Source: Globodera rostochiensis
Lineage: Eukaryota; Nematoda; Chromadorea; Rhabditida; Heteroderidae
Reading direction: 5' to 3'
DNA length: 64,000 nucleotides
Assembly (NCBI GenBank): GCA_018350325.1
Contig: JAEVLN010000012.1
Location: 62,001 to 126,000 of the forward strand
Shown here: one piece after another, positions 9,515-24,422 of the stretch
Numbering within the stretch: position 1 is the first letter of the stretch
How the letters are laid out: each line of letters opens with the position of its first letter
The notes under the pieces: model-generated
Database searches by the model: none
Seen by the model: the letters and a program-made list of their open reading frames with translations, nothing else
What the model was told of the DNA's origin: nothing
Translations under genes and position numbers: made by a program

Positions 9515-9519
9515 AAACT
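9515..9519. repeat. Target site duplication, right copy (AAACT)
   Basis: Matches the AAACT at 2085-2089 on the other side of the element. Confidence 0.92.
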
Positions 9520-10260
9520 ATTTTGCATATTTGCAATTCGCCAATTTCTCATTTCCTCCACAAGAATTTTTGGTTGTTTTTATCGTTTCATTGTGAGTCA
9601 CAAGACCCTTTCTTAAAATTGTGAAATCTGAACTGAAACCGGGCAAGTCAAACAATCCTAGCAAGTCCTCTCTATCCAGGCTCATAGCCAGAGGGGATGT
9701 GGGGGAAGTGCGGGTTCTTTCGCTAACTTTGGGATTTCATCTTTTTCTCCTTGGCGCCGATCCCCCCCCCCCCCCCCACGCCAAAATCCCTTCCTTCTTC
9801 CTTTGCATATTTTCCCTATAAAATTTGTTACACTTTTTTTATTTATTAGTCAGTGGACCTTTTTAAGCGGCTTTGTGCAAATTTTATTGTTCATAAAGCA
9901 TAAAATTTTGTCATTTATTTACACTATGCTTTGTGGGTCTAAGTGCCGAGAAAAAGCGAAGGCGATCGGTTGATCTTAAATTGGGCCTTTGCTTCTCATC
10001 TGCGTGCAATTTTTCGTCATTTTCCCGTAGCGCAGAGCCCTTCGGATGTCCACATGGCATTTGTTTTTTTGTAGTCGATCCGAAACTTTGGGCACGATCT
10101 TAATAATGTTGTGAGCTGATTTCGGTGTTGAAACACAAATCATTAATTGCGTAAAGTACTGCAATGGTGCAGAATGGGAAGAAAATAAATTAAAAGCTTG
10201 TTTTTCTTGGGTTAAAATACGCGTAAAGCATTTCACAGCCGAGCTCGCATTTTGCGAGTA
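9520..10260. other. Intergenic, between retrotransposon and mapk-15
   Basis: This probably includes displaced DNA from downstream of the calcipressin gene and the 3' UTR of the minus-strand kinase gene. A C tract lies at about 9764-9778. A minus-strand open frame of 86 codons at 9976-10236 has no recognisable domain and is more likely 3' UTR of the kinase gene. Confidence 0.5.
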
Positions 10261-13147
<2,887 letters not shown>

Positions 13148-14457
13148 TATGTAGCAGGCTGAAAAATAAATACAAGTTATAATTTTAAAATAAAAGCGAA
13201 ATGATGAAGCATGTAGCTTAGCACACATCAAAATTATTCATTGTACAATATGAGACAGATGCATGGATGGCTTCGGAAGACCGATGAATAAGCAGGTCGT
13301 GCCAGCATGGCTATACACTTTTGTCATGGGTGAAAGGCTTTGCATAAATAAGTAATGCATATTATTTACACATCCAGCCAACGGTCAGAGGGACAAATGC
13401 CGGAATTGGGAGTTGTGAGGTGAGTGAATAAAACAAACCAACAGAATTTTGAAGGAAATGAGGATGATGGGAGTGAAATGAATGTCGGTCAGGGAGGAAG
13501 GAGGACATCGCATGTAAAACACCGCCCTTTTGGCTGGGAATGTCATTTTTGAGTGTGTCAGACTGTGGGGACGGGTGGGCCAAGCAAAAGGAAGCAAGGA
13601 AAAGCACGCTGCGAAATTGGTTAAAATTCGTGGCCAACCCATCACCTTTGCTCTCTCTTCCGTCCGGCAACCAAAACTTCTGCCGCCTAACAACAGCACA
13701 TATAAGACGTCAAGGGAATGCAATTGTTTTGGTAAAAACGTAAAAGGTGAAAAACTTTCACATTCATCACTTTACGGCGATAGTGTGAGGGAAAATGAGC
13801 ATATTATTGATGCAGCAGAGGACAGGGGACGAGGGAGAGGGGATGCCGAGGACAGTCCAAGCGTAGCGGCTGGAAGACCCCATTCTCACTTCGTGTCCCA
13901 TCAGCTTCACCCCAATTCATTCATTCAGTTTCCTCCTCCTCCCTCCCCTCCCCATTCGCCCAGTAACCATGACGATACGTTCGAATGCGGCACAGAATAT
14001 TGAATAAAATTAAGCATGAGATGAGGGGAGGGGTTGCAGAACTACAGTAAAACGACTGCGACACGAATATTCAAAAGTTTTATTGGTTTAATTTCAGACC
14101 TAAAAACAGTTGCTCTGTCTCTATGGTACCTCATTGGATAACCGTTCACAGTCAGAGAAAGACCAACGAATTGAAAGGTATCTGGTCCAACCAACTGAAA
14201 ACTCAAGACCAACCTTCAAATTACATTTCCATATTCGTTAAGAAAAAAGACTGAACATTAAATAATAGAACTTTATCGGAACAAAAGGACAACAATAACC
14301 TTTAATTATCTATCGCTTACAATTAGGCTTAGTTTGGCTTATTTAGTATTACAATTAACTTAGAACTCAATATCTTAGAAACTGGATGAACTTGAGGAGA
14401 TAAAAACAAAAACACAACCAAAATGTGACACAATCTATTTACCATCGGGGCATGGAC
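13148..14457. other. Intergenic, no gene seen
   Basis: This 1.3-kb stretch lies upstream of the kinase gene and downstream of the STAR gene, so it should hold the kinase promoter and the STAR 3' UTR. Open frames at 13530-14003 have no recognisable domain and a low-complexity composition. Confidence 0.5.
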
Positions 14458-15672
14458 TCAGTCGAAATGGTGCATCATTTGGTTCAGCTGAGCAAAGTCA
14501 AACGATTGGCCGCCGGTGTTGCTGACGGACTTCGAAGACGGAACCGAACGCGGCGAACCGTAGTCCTTCACAGGGCTGGGAAGCGGCGAGCCGAAGAACA
14601 AATTGTGAGACGAAACGGCCGACTGCACACGGTGAGGCGGCGAAATTGGTGAGTGGATCGGAGACAGCATGGACAGTGGAGTAAGGCGAGGAATGTCTGA
14701 AATTACCGGCAGTGATCAGTTAAAATATACAATTAGTACTTGGCGAGCTCTTTGGGCCAATGTTAGCACGGTATGTTCCGTTGATGATGCTCAGTTCCAT
14801 CAGCTGCTTGCGTTTCAGCTCGTCAATTCCGTCACGCTAAAATCCAAAAGATCTTTTCGCCCGTCCCGTAGCAGGGACCGACCGATGGAACGAGCAACTT
14901 TTTCACTTTGTCCACGGCCTTGTCAAGCTTTGAACGCGCACGCTTATCGTTATCCTCACATTGGATAAGAATGTGAAGGTCATCCTCCAAATGTTCCCAG
15001 TTCGGCTTTCCGCGATTCATTTCCTCCTGAAGTTGTTAATGCGATCCTGTTATAAATTCAACTCTGTCGTTGCTATGTTCCCTTTACCTTAGCAGCATCA
15101 CGCAGAGATCCACGACCACGCACCATTATCTTGCAACCGGTCTCATGCTCTAATTGTTTAGCCGTCATACCACGAGGTCCGAGAATACGGCCGACGAAGT
15201 TGAACTAATTTGAATGAACTTCTCATAAAGCATAAATTTCTGAGGCATGAAAAGCTTGCTTATCTCAATGAATGCTATTTCAAGTTCAAAAGACCATAAA
15301 TAACTTTTCCATAAGCCACCGAAGCACTTATCGAATGGATTCAAAGTTTGATCTGATGAGCGTTGTCTAACGCAGCAGCTGGATACTGCCAGACAATACC
15401 TCAGGATGCTCCTTTTTCGGCACGTAGACCTTCTCCTGAAGCGTAACGATGTCTTCATGTTCAAGCTCAGGCAATTTGGGCAAGTCTTCGTCAGTATTGA
15501 AATGAAATAGTTGTGCGCGGACACGAGCTATTTCTAAATTTTAAAAAGATTATAAACATAGCAACTGAATGCGACCAAGATCGATGAGGCGGTCGACATG
15601 TTTGAAATAATTTGGAAAGGCTGCAACTGTGCCCTTCTCTTGGATCAGCTCTGCAAGATAATCCATAGTCAT
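14458..15672 (-). CDS. asd-2: STAR-family KH RNA-binding protein (Quaking/ASD-2/GLD-1 type)
   Basis: STAR proteins bind RNA and control splicing or translation. About six exons run from ATG 15672 to the TGA at 14458. The QUA1 dimerisation region is near the start ([11 protein letters not shown], then [10 protein letters not shown]). The KH domain follows: [19 protein letters not shown], then [23 protein letters not shown] and [11 protein letters not shown]. The QUA2 part is [18 protein letters not shown]. The tail of about 80 residues is Ser/Pro-rich. [15 protein letters not shown] is near-invariant in the family. ASD-2 and GLD-1 are both close; the [13 protein letters not shown] stretch leans towards Quaking/ASD-2. 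An additional upstream non-coding or coding exon cannot be excluded. Confidence 0.9.
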
Positions 15673-16655
15673 AAATAATATTTTACTAGATCAGATTGTG
15701 TTCGTGAGTTGAAACTTTTAAACTTGTCTCTGAAAACAAATTAAAGATAGTTTATGGCACAGGGCTGTGCTCCCTTCACCCCTAAACTTTTAACATTTTA
15801 GTTTTTCAACGAAATGTTGAAAAAAGGTCATTATAGTCAGAATCTGATTCTAAAAGGCCTATTCCTTCGTTTTGACAACATTTGTCTGTTTTCCGAAAAT
15901 CGACTTTTGTTCGAATTCGGGGTTCGAAAGGGAAGATTCAGATTTTGCAATAACACTAAGAACTTTAGGAAAAGTCCTAACGGTCGAGGTTAGTTTGGCG
16001 CAGATCGATTTGTAATAGTGTTGTTTGGGCGCTCTTTTATAACTAAAGCTGAGATTTTTTAGGCCATTTTTCTGAGAATTCAATTGTTCAATATTTAGCC
16101 ACTTTTTCCCAAATTTCTTAAAAAAATTTTAGCCCCTATTGTGGGCTTTTAGTCCCTAAAAATCTCGGTTCTATTTATAACGGGCGCCCAACGGTGAGCG
16201 CTAAAATGAACGACTCCATGCTTTGTGCTTTTTTGAGTCTTTGAACATTTGATATTTCAGTCCCCAGTTTAAGTGGTCATTTCAGTATCAGGTCAAAAAC
16301 CGGTTTATAAAGGCGGGGGGACAAAATTTTTTGATGGAATATTCGTTTTCAGAACCTCTAATCCTATGTGGTTTTGAGTGATTGGAGTCTGGGGCTTGAG
16401 GCACTTGTTCCGTTTTTGTGCTTAAAATAATGAATTTCACTTGTTTGAGTAGATTTACACATCGAAATTCAAAGGCGGCAAAAAATGAGAGGAAAGGAAC
16501 GCGGTTCATCACATTTAGCAAAACTTGCATAATCACACCTTAAGAGAGCAGAGAGAGGAGTGTTCTTAGAATCGTTTCAAACATTTTGAAGGGGGGGGGA
16601 ATCAAATCAAATTAAATCACAATTTTTGGAGGGGGGGGGGGGTAAATCTCCGCCA
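15673..16655. other. Intergenic, no gene seen
   Basis: It contains G tracts at about 16590-16599 and 16631-16642. The AT-rich part next to 15672 probably holds the STAR gene promoter. I see no gene here. Confidence 0.5.
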
Positions 16656-19600
16656 TTATTCATTCGTCCTTCGGTTGCCATTGAAAAGTATCAACGCGTT
16701 GCGTTCAGTCCAATGTGCGTCTATTTCAATTATACTGGCAAAGATTGAGTTTGGTCCAATTGACGCCCTCGGGACACAGTTGATTAGTCCACAGTGCTGC
16801 ATAACTTTGAGGGCGTCTGAAGCTTTGGACAGTTCGGCGGCGATCCGCTGAGCCGAGCCATCGAGTGACACAAATCTTTCCTAAACGGAAAATCAGAAAA
16901 AAGTATTGCCAAAAAGGGTCATTAAGTACCTTCCTAATCGCACTCAAAGCTTCCTCCACCTCTTCAAAGTGTAACCATTGGGAATTTGTGGTGATTATGT
17001 CGTGGAGACGGCACAACTCCCTTAGCGATTCCCTAATAAAGAAAAGGTAAAACATTTCCAGCAACCAACCAACCATTCCGATCCATTCTCCGCTATCTTT
17101 CGATGCTGAAGCATAATTTTGGCACAGACAAAAAGGGCATCAGACGCTTCGGCGGGGCCGTCGGAAGAGGTGGAGGGCAGCAGCAAAAGATTGCCTTGAA
17201 ATACATTTTGAAAGTCTCAAATTGTGAAAACCAACCCGCAGACGTTTCAAGCTGAGCTCGGTCCGTTTTGTCGGCGTTTGAGATTTTCTCTGCCAAAATT
17301 GCGCTCATTTGGCGAATTTCGGAGTTTTTGGAAAGAACAGCTAAAAGCCTTTTCTGGAGACACTGCGGGAGAATCGCTGGAAGGCATGGAATTGAACAAA
17401 TTGAAGACGGAAGAGGACGAAAAGACGGAGGATGGACGAGAACGAGGGAGGGCCTTGACGACGGCAAGTCCGAAAAGTACATTGACAGAACCTGAAAGTC
17501 CAAACTTCCATCAGGCTCTAGCTGTACTCTGAGGAGGGCACCTGTTCTACGAGAGTGGCAAGTCCTTTCCCGACTTCTTCCACTCCGTCCCTTTCTCTTC
17601 CGTTTTCTTCGGATTGCTTCTCTTCTTCAACTTTTTCCTCCACGATTCGTCGCATCGCCAACAGAATCGGAGGATTTTCTGCTTTTTTATGGTGCAAAGT
17701 TACTGTACAAAGCAAATTCGACTGATTCCCCGTGGGACATTGACAATTTTCTTCCGTTTGGTCCAATTCATCCGAATTTTTCCGAAATCGCCAGCATCGT
17801 TCGCAACGGATGTCCACCAGCAAAGCTGAAGTTCGGGTTCGACCCAACCTTTGCCGAATCTGATTGTTCATCAGCGTCAATTGGGTATTCAACAACTGAA
17901 TTCGATAATGATTTCCCTCCCCCACTTTCATTCCACAACCGACCTCGTCAACACGTTCAAGTGTCAACACATTATCACAGCCCATAGACGAGCAGAACTG
18001 ACGGAGGAATGGGTTTTCCTCCATTAGATGCCGCAGCACCGTCGGTGAGAAGGCCGTGCCCAGAAAGAGGGTCAATCTGTCCATTGAACTCAGTCGCGGG
18101 CCGAGCGTCTCCTCTTCTTCGTTAGCTCCAGCAGAAAGCTCATCTTCCACCTCCATCTCTTCCAGTTGGTTCATCTTCTGTTCTTCATGCTCAGTCTTTG
18201 TTCTCTTCTTCTCCAACTCCTCCTCCTGCTCCTGCTCCTCCTTGAGAATGTGCTCCACAGAATGGGCCAAAAGAGACAATGTCTGGCTCTCTTCCGTCCC
18301 CTCCTCTTCATCCTCTTCTATTCCGTCCACCAATCTCTCCCTTTTCCGCCCGTCTTCCCTCAACGCTCTCTGTTCACTCTGTCTGTCTTCCCTCAACGCT
18401 CTCTGTTCACTCTGTCTGTCTTCCCTCAACGCTCTCTGTTCACTCTGTCCGTCTTCCCTCAACGTTCTCTGTTCACTCTGTCTGTCTGAGTCTTTTTTGA
18501 CGGCACACTTTCTCTTCGTCGACTTCCTTTTTCTCCCTTCGCTTTTCCCTTCGTCTTCTGCCCTCCGCTCTTGCTCTTTTGAAGCCGCGGCTTCTGCTCT
18601 TTTGCTCAACAAATTCAGAATGTCCCTGAAGGGTTAATTCCTTTTAGAAATCTCCGCCCATTCCATCGAATTAATTATCCAGTGGCATTTCCAAATAACC
18701 AGCGGCGGATAATCCCCAAACTTACAGCAGATTGGCTCCTGTTCCACCCCCACAAGTGCCGCCCTTTCCGTCCCCCTCGGCGATGTCTTGGTCGCTTTTA
18801 AGCTGATGATGAGAGTGGCATTGGCTTAGCTGATTAAATCCGTTCATCGTCTGGTTCATTTCCAAATGATCCGACTTTATTGGAGCTGATGTGCCCATCT
18901 GTGGGAAGAGCGTGTAGTCCGACTGTGGTGGGGGTGAGGTGAACTGCTGCTGCTGCATGCCGTTGTGTCCGGCCATTGCCGCAGCGGCAATCAGAAAATG
19001 TTGAAAGGGCGGTTGCGCGAAGTGATGGGGAGGGGCATGTCCCCCGAGGGGGTGAAAGTGTTGTTGTTGTTGTCTTCCAAAAATGCCATTGCCACCATTT
19101 GACGTCTGCAAGCCTCGAGGCAACAAATTCCGTTGTACGCTTTGTTCGTCCCCAAAAGCTGCACAATTTGCGAAACGGCCGCCGAAAACTGGAGGGACAG
19201 GGGACGAAGCGCTGGATGACTTTATGCCCTGTGGAGGGAAAGCGTCGGACTGCACGGACTGACTGCGCGACTTCGGACTCCGACGGTCACCGCCTACGGC
19301 CGTTCCGTTCGGCAAAAGTCCGCCAGAAGGGTACCCAACGGAAGGAGTGGAACGGGCGGATGACGGATGTTCCCCTCCGGCGCTGCTGCTGCTCGACGGT
19401 TGGCCGTTGACCATCCGCTCGCGAGTGTAGTCGGACTAAAAACCAGAAAAGATAAACAAAGTCCGTCCAATTGGACAGTGTCAGCGGATTCTCTTCTCAA
19501 CGGACCTTCAATCGCTGAAATTCCGCATACTCAGCGGCATGCTTCTTCAAATGGCATGCCAAAGTGCTCGTGTGAGGTCCCTTCAATTGATAAGTGCAAG

Positions 19601-20574
19601 TGCTAACAATGCATCTGAAAGTTTAAAGATTAAGAGATTAAGGTGAATTTGAATTTGAATTTAATTCAATCCATCAAATTCTCAAAATCCGAAGGACATA
19701 ATACATACGTACCGGCTCAAATTCTCCGTTTTGTTGTACACAAAGTACTTCCAGACGGGCGTCTGTTTGTTGGTACCGCCGGACCGAATGGCGGCCGCTG
19801 GATTCCGATGCCACGACCAATCGTCCTCTCGAAAAAGCTGTGCCGCCGGCGACGCGGCCACCGCCAATGCGCCAGGAATGGCCGGAAGGGCACCCAACGG
19901 GGACGGTGCCATAAGAGCGGCGGTGGCAGCCGCTGAAATTAAGCCTTTGCTGGCGGCACGACGACTGCCGCCAGCGGAGGACGACTGAGCGCCCGATTTG
20001 TTGGGTTTCACGGCATTAGACGGCCTTTGCTGGGACGAGCGGTCATCGGAATGGACGGAAAGAGACGACAATGGCACAGCGGAAAACTGAACATAAGTCA
20101 TCTTCAGCTGTAAAATCAACAACACCTTTCTGCTGTACTCCCGCCCCCACCTTTTCGTTGTCCTTTTGCTGCTGGTGCTGCTGCTGCTGATGATGAATGC
20201 CTTCGTTTCTGAACATCGCTTGCTGCAGCAATTGCATTGCGATTGCTGGTAAGTCCATGTGCTGTTGCGGCTGCTGTTGGTGTTGTGCATGTACTGCTCC
20301 ATCTCGATGTTGTTCGCTGGTCACTTGCGGCGATGTCTCATCATTTTCTTCATCACTAACGCTGCCATCGCATTTTGCTTTTGCCTCCCTTCCCATCCGA
20401 TGGCCTTCGATCCGTCGCCATTTTCTCTGCTCATTCTCTTCCGTGTCGTCATCTTCACTTTCATCCTTAAATAATTAATGAATGGGCCAAAAGCCAAAAT
20501 GTTTTTATTTGAATACCTCTCTTCGGGCAGAAGAGCTCAGAATGGAGTTGAACAAAGACAAATTGAAAGGTGCG
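16656..20574 (-). CDS. BED-type zinc-finger protein with unrecognised C-terminal half
   Basis: BED fingers bind DNA. Here the finger is split over two exons (near 19730 and 19611-19509): VWKYFVYNK, then C-x4-C and H-x4-H in CIVSTC...CHLKKH. Upstream exons are acidic and Gln/His-rich; the 5' end near 20574 is uncertain. Downstream come a Ser/Gly/Gln-rich exon ending at a GTAAGT donor near 18720, and a large exon at about 18616-17518, with the junction in frame. That exon carries basic stretches, four to five 11-residue repeats (SEQRALRED core), an acidic region and a Cys motif CERCW...CQCP. The frame stops at 17518, but removing a 20-nt GT-AG segment joins it to further exons at about 17517-17236, 17194-17074, 17032-16930 and 16880-16656 (stop TAA). 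These last exons could be a separate gene. I do not recognise the C-terminal part. Confidence 0.6.
18352..18484 (-). repeat. 33-bp tandem repeat inside the BED-finger gene
   Basis: About four direct copies of a 33-bp unit lie in the large exon. Because 33 is a multiple of three they encode an 11-residue repeat (SEQRALRED core), so copy-number changes keep the frame. The last copy carries a few base changes. Confidence 0.9.
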
Positions 20575-22784
20575 GCGGTGGACGGAACCAAATTCATTTA
20601 TTTATTTATGTTAATTTGGATTTCGCTTCGGCGCCTCGGGGGATATGTGAAGTGCCGGAGGAGAAGATCAGCTGGTTCAGAAGGAAGCGATCGGACGAAT
20701 TCCGGCGAGACTATCGGATTAAAGGCTAAAGGATGAAGTCCCGGTTAGCTATCGAATGAATGCAACAGGAAACTCAGTCTCGGACGAATTCCAAAGGATG
20801 ACACAAAATGTGAGTGAGTGAACCCAACCCCCTGGACCAATTTTAATTCCTCAACCATTCGACTAACGCTTATCACCGCCACTAACCCTCTTCCCCCCCG
20901 AAGGGCTAATACCGCTTTTCGGAGTCAATCAAAATAAATGGGAGGTATTGAATTATCAAAGGTAAATCGGGGAAATTTGTGAATGTTTCAATAATCCAAG
21001 ATGTGAGGTGTTGAATGTTGTGGGGACGAATGAGAGGGGTGGGTGGGTGATCTATGGTGGATAGTTGTGTTATGGAGGTGATGATAGGATGTGGTGGTGA
21101 TCCCCCCCCCCCTCAAGGCATCCATGCGAAGTAACCACAGCCATCACTCCCCCCCCCCTCCCCTCCCCCACGTCCGCCCAGCGCGGATTAGGCTCGCGGA
21201 ATATGGCTGGATGGGTGGGGATGGGTGGGTGGAAGGATGAATGGGTGTGAGGCGGATGAATTCGAGGAGGAGGAGGGGGGAGGGGAGGTATATGGTAATA
21301 TGGGGGGGGGGGGTGGGGAAGAGTAAATACCAACCATCCGTCTTCCCCCCCCCCCCATCTCCATCATCCGACCGACCTCCGTCCGTCCATTCATCCCCCC
21401 TCCCCCCCCTCCCCCCCCCCTCTTTTCTTCCCTTCCTCTCGATGTTGTTTCTCGTCTTTCATAGCCCAAATTGGACCCACTTTTCGGCTTTCGTGACCGG
21501 CGAGGAGGGGCGGGGGAATGGTGCAATTTGAGAGCATTGTGAGTATTATTACTATCTTTAAATGAATTGGGGAAGGGTCTCGGGGTAACGGAGTGGACGG
21601 ACTTTGGGCTCCTTAAAGACCGTTGGGCTCCCTCCGTTAATGGCTTCCGAAATTTGCACTGCCGAAACCACCACTAACTTGGGGCACGCGGAAGCGGAGG
21701 AAGTGGCGGATTGAATGTGCGGGTGGAATCACTCACTTTCCGCCGCGTCCTTTTCATCAGCGGCCTCCCCTCCAGCGCTTTCACCCCCCCCCCTCCTTTC
21801 CTCCCCCTCAGCGTTCTCTTCATTCATCCGCCCGCATTTACCATCCATCCTCATCCAACCGCCCCGCCGGCGATAAACAACACGTTTTCCGGCGACTGAA
21901 CTCGAAGCCCGAGAACAGTCAGTCAGTCAGTGCTTTGTTTATCGGATTTTAGGTAGGGGGGGGGGAAGGGGGGTAGGGGGGGGGGAGACGGGGGGGGGGG
22001 GGTAGGTCCCAACACTTCCCCACGTCTCTTACCCAAATTGTGGACGGAATAAATAAATAAATTGGGGGGGGGGGGGGGGGGAAGGCGCTCGGCTGGAATT
22101 ACCCCTCCCACTGCAAAAAGAGTTTGACGACGTATGAAATTGGATGATGGCGCGGTGGGAAAATGCAAAAAGCCAATTTTGGGGTGGACATGACCTTTAG
22201 GGGGAGGGGAGTGACTGAAGATGGACAAATTCATGGAGAAAACAAAAAGGGGCGGGGGTCGTCGACATTACGCGAAAGATGAAGCTGAAGGAGTAATCAG
22301 TCAGCTTTAGAGGTTACCTTAAAGAATAAGTGCTCTGTGGAAGTAGTCACTTCCAACCTTCACCAAAACTCAGCCATTGATCACTCCGCCCCCCCCCCTT
22401 CCGATCCGATCCAATACAATACAATCAATCCGATCCCACCTTCCTTCAACTCACTCACACCCAACTCGTCCGTCGTACAGCTGACGGACAGACAAAATCC
22501 ACCGGACACTTTGCCCCCCCCCCCTCCGATTCGTACCCCTCCCTCCATTCCCTCCCCCCTCCCTCCGTCGGTGGTGCTAAACCCTTTTTCCGGCGGATGG
22601 GAAGGATTTGCATTGGATGAGCGATGGAGCGGAGAGTCGGTGGAGGGAAAAGAGCTGGCGGATTCGGGGCGGTGGGTGAGGTAAAACCATTTGGGGGGCG
22701 GGGGGAAGGTCACTTTTTTGGGTGACTCCTCGAATCGTCGGCGATGGTTGGAAGTTATGGGCTGCGATGGGATAGATTGGGGGG

Positions 22785-23250
22785 GCATGGGGGATGCGGG
22801 AGGGGGGAGGGGGGGGGGGGGGGGTGGGGGTATGGGGAGGGAGGGGAGAGGGGGGAGGGAGGGAGGGGAGCGGGAGGGGGGAGGGGGGGGGGTGGGGGTA
22901 TGGGGAGGGAGGGGAGAGGGGGGAGGGAGGGAGGGGAGCGGGAGGGGGGAGGGCATGGGGGATGCGGGAGGGGGGAGGGGGGGGGTGGGGGTATGGGGAG
23001 GGAGGGGAGAGGGGGGAGGGAGGGAGGGGAGCGGGAGGGGGGAGGGCATGGGGGATGCGGGAGGGGGGAGGGGGGGGGGTGGGGTATGGGGAGGGAGGGG
23101 AGAGGGGGGAGGGAGGGAGGGGAGCGGGAGGGGGGAGGGCATGGGGGATGCGGGAGGGGGGAGGGGGGGGGTGGGGGTATGGGGGGGAGGGGAGAGGGGG
23201 GAGGGAGGGGGGGGGAGCCGGGAGGGGGGACGCGGGAGGGGAGAGAGGGA
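22785..23250. repeat. G-rich minisatellite, 93-bp unit
   Basis: The string CATGGGGGATGCGGG recurs at about 22786, 22954, 23047 and 23140; the last three are exactly 93 bp apart. Units are almost pure G/A on the plus strand, with GGGG runs that could form G-quadruplexes. The G-rich tract continues, less regularly, to about 23400. Confidence 0.88.
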
Positions 23251-24329
23251 GGGAGGGGAGCGGGAGGGGGGAGGGGGGAGGGGGGGGGAGGGGGGAGGGG
23301 AGGGGAGCGGGAGGGGAGGGCGGGAGGGGAGCGGGAGGGGGGAGGGGGGAGGAGGGGGGAGGGAGGAGGGGATGGGTGGAAGGAGGAAGGGGGGAAGGGA
23401 GGGAATCGTCCCTTGCCTTTGACGTCGAAGATGAGGAAAAAGGAGAAGGGTGCACGGACTACCGGCTGACAAATGGATTATTCTTCTTCATCCCTCCCGG
23501 ATTCGCCTCTGGTTATACATGGCACAATCAAAAGTGCCGGCAACGTTTCGCGCCAATCTGCTCTCATTCTCATCCGCCCCTGGCACAATCCCCTGGAGGC
23601 ATCAAATGACCCCCGCCCTTCCCAAACTCGAGTGCTCCTCGCCCAACAGCTCATCAAAAAACGGCCTCGGGTGCTTAAATCTGATAATTTCTCCTTCATC
23701 CAGCAGCCGCAAAATTTTGACGTTTTTGGCATTTGGAGTTGAATTTGCCGAGGAAACTTCGGACTCCCCCCCCCCCCCCCCGGCGCCGCCCCCCCTCTCA
23801 TTGTCTCCTTTCGGAGACGGCGAACGCAAAGCGAACCAACCTACTCATAATATTTAAGGGGAGAGGAGAAAATGGTTGTGGTGTACGGTAATCCCCCCCC
23901 CCCCCTCTTAAGCCCCCCCCCCCCTCTTTAGCCCCCCGACGAGCAAATGGGAGAGAGAGGGGGGGGGGGTAATGATGCTCTAATTGAAGGTGCAAGCAAA
24001 TGGGGGGGGGTGCGCGAATTGCGAGAGATTGTGGAGAAAACGGCGGAAGAGAATGTCAGAGAAAAAGGGACTCATTTGAAAGTTAAATTAAATTATTTGT
24101 CAGAAATGAATCGTTCACGCCCACCTCCAATAAACAATAAATAGCTAACCGAGCGAAGAAGCCCAAATCTAAAAAATCGAACGGATTTTTGGAAATTGCA
24201 AAAAATGCGAAGAAATTAGAGCCTGGAAGGGTAAATTGTACAGTGAATGATTATGGAAAGGAAGCAAGCGATCATTTCGCTCAATTAATTTCGCCGTAAA
24301 CGCAAACCGTCGCCTCCTACAGTGAGAAG

Positions 24330-24422
24330 CAATCAAAGCCCTCCCCTCTGGGGACATCACGCAAATCAAAGCCATCCCCTCTGGGGACATCACGCAAATC
24401 AAAGCCCTCCCCTCTGGGGACA
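24330..24422. repeat. 33-bp tandem repeat, three copies
   Basis: Three adjacent copies of a unit containing AATCAAAGCCCTCCCCTCTG, the middle one with a single C-to-A change, then divergence. Confidence 0.88.

Noticed and set aside
9976..10236. 86-codon minus-strand open frame just past the mapk-15 stop
   Set aside because: No recognisable domain; the position fits a 3' UTR.
13530..14003. 157-codon plus-strand open frame upstream of mapk-15
   Set aside because: Low-complexity composition, no domain, and no exon-like borders.
17830..17850. tRNA B-box-like GGGTTCGACCC
   Set aside because: It lies inside a coding exon and has no matching A box or acceptor stem. I found no convincing tRNA gene in the window.
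22381..23609. Several long open frames (up to 363 codons) on both strands
   Set aside because: They arise from the G/A minisatellite, encode only Gly/Arg or Pro/Ser runs, and shift frame with every unit.
24330..24422. CRISPR-like direct repeats
   Set aside because: The units are contiguous with no spacers, in a eukaryotic genome; this is a minisatellite.
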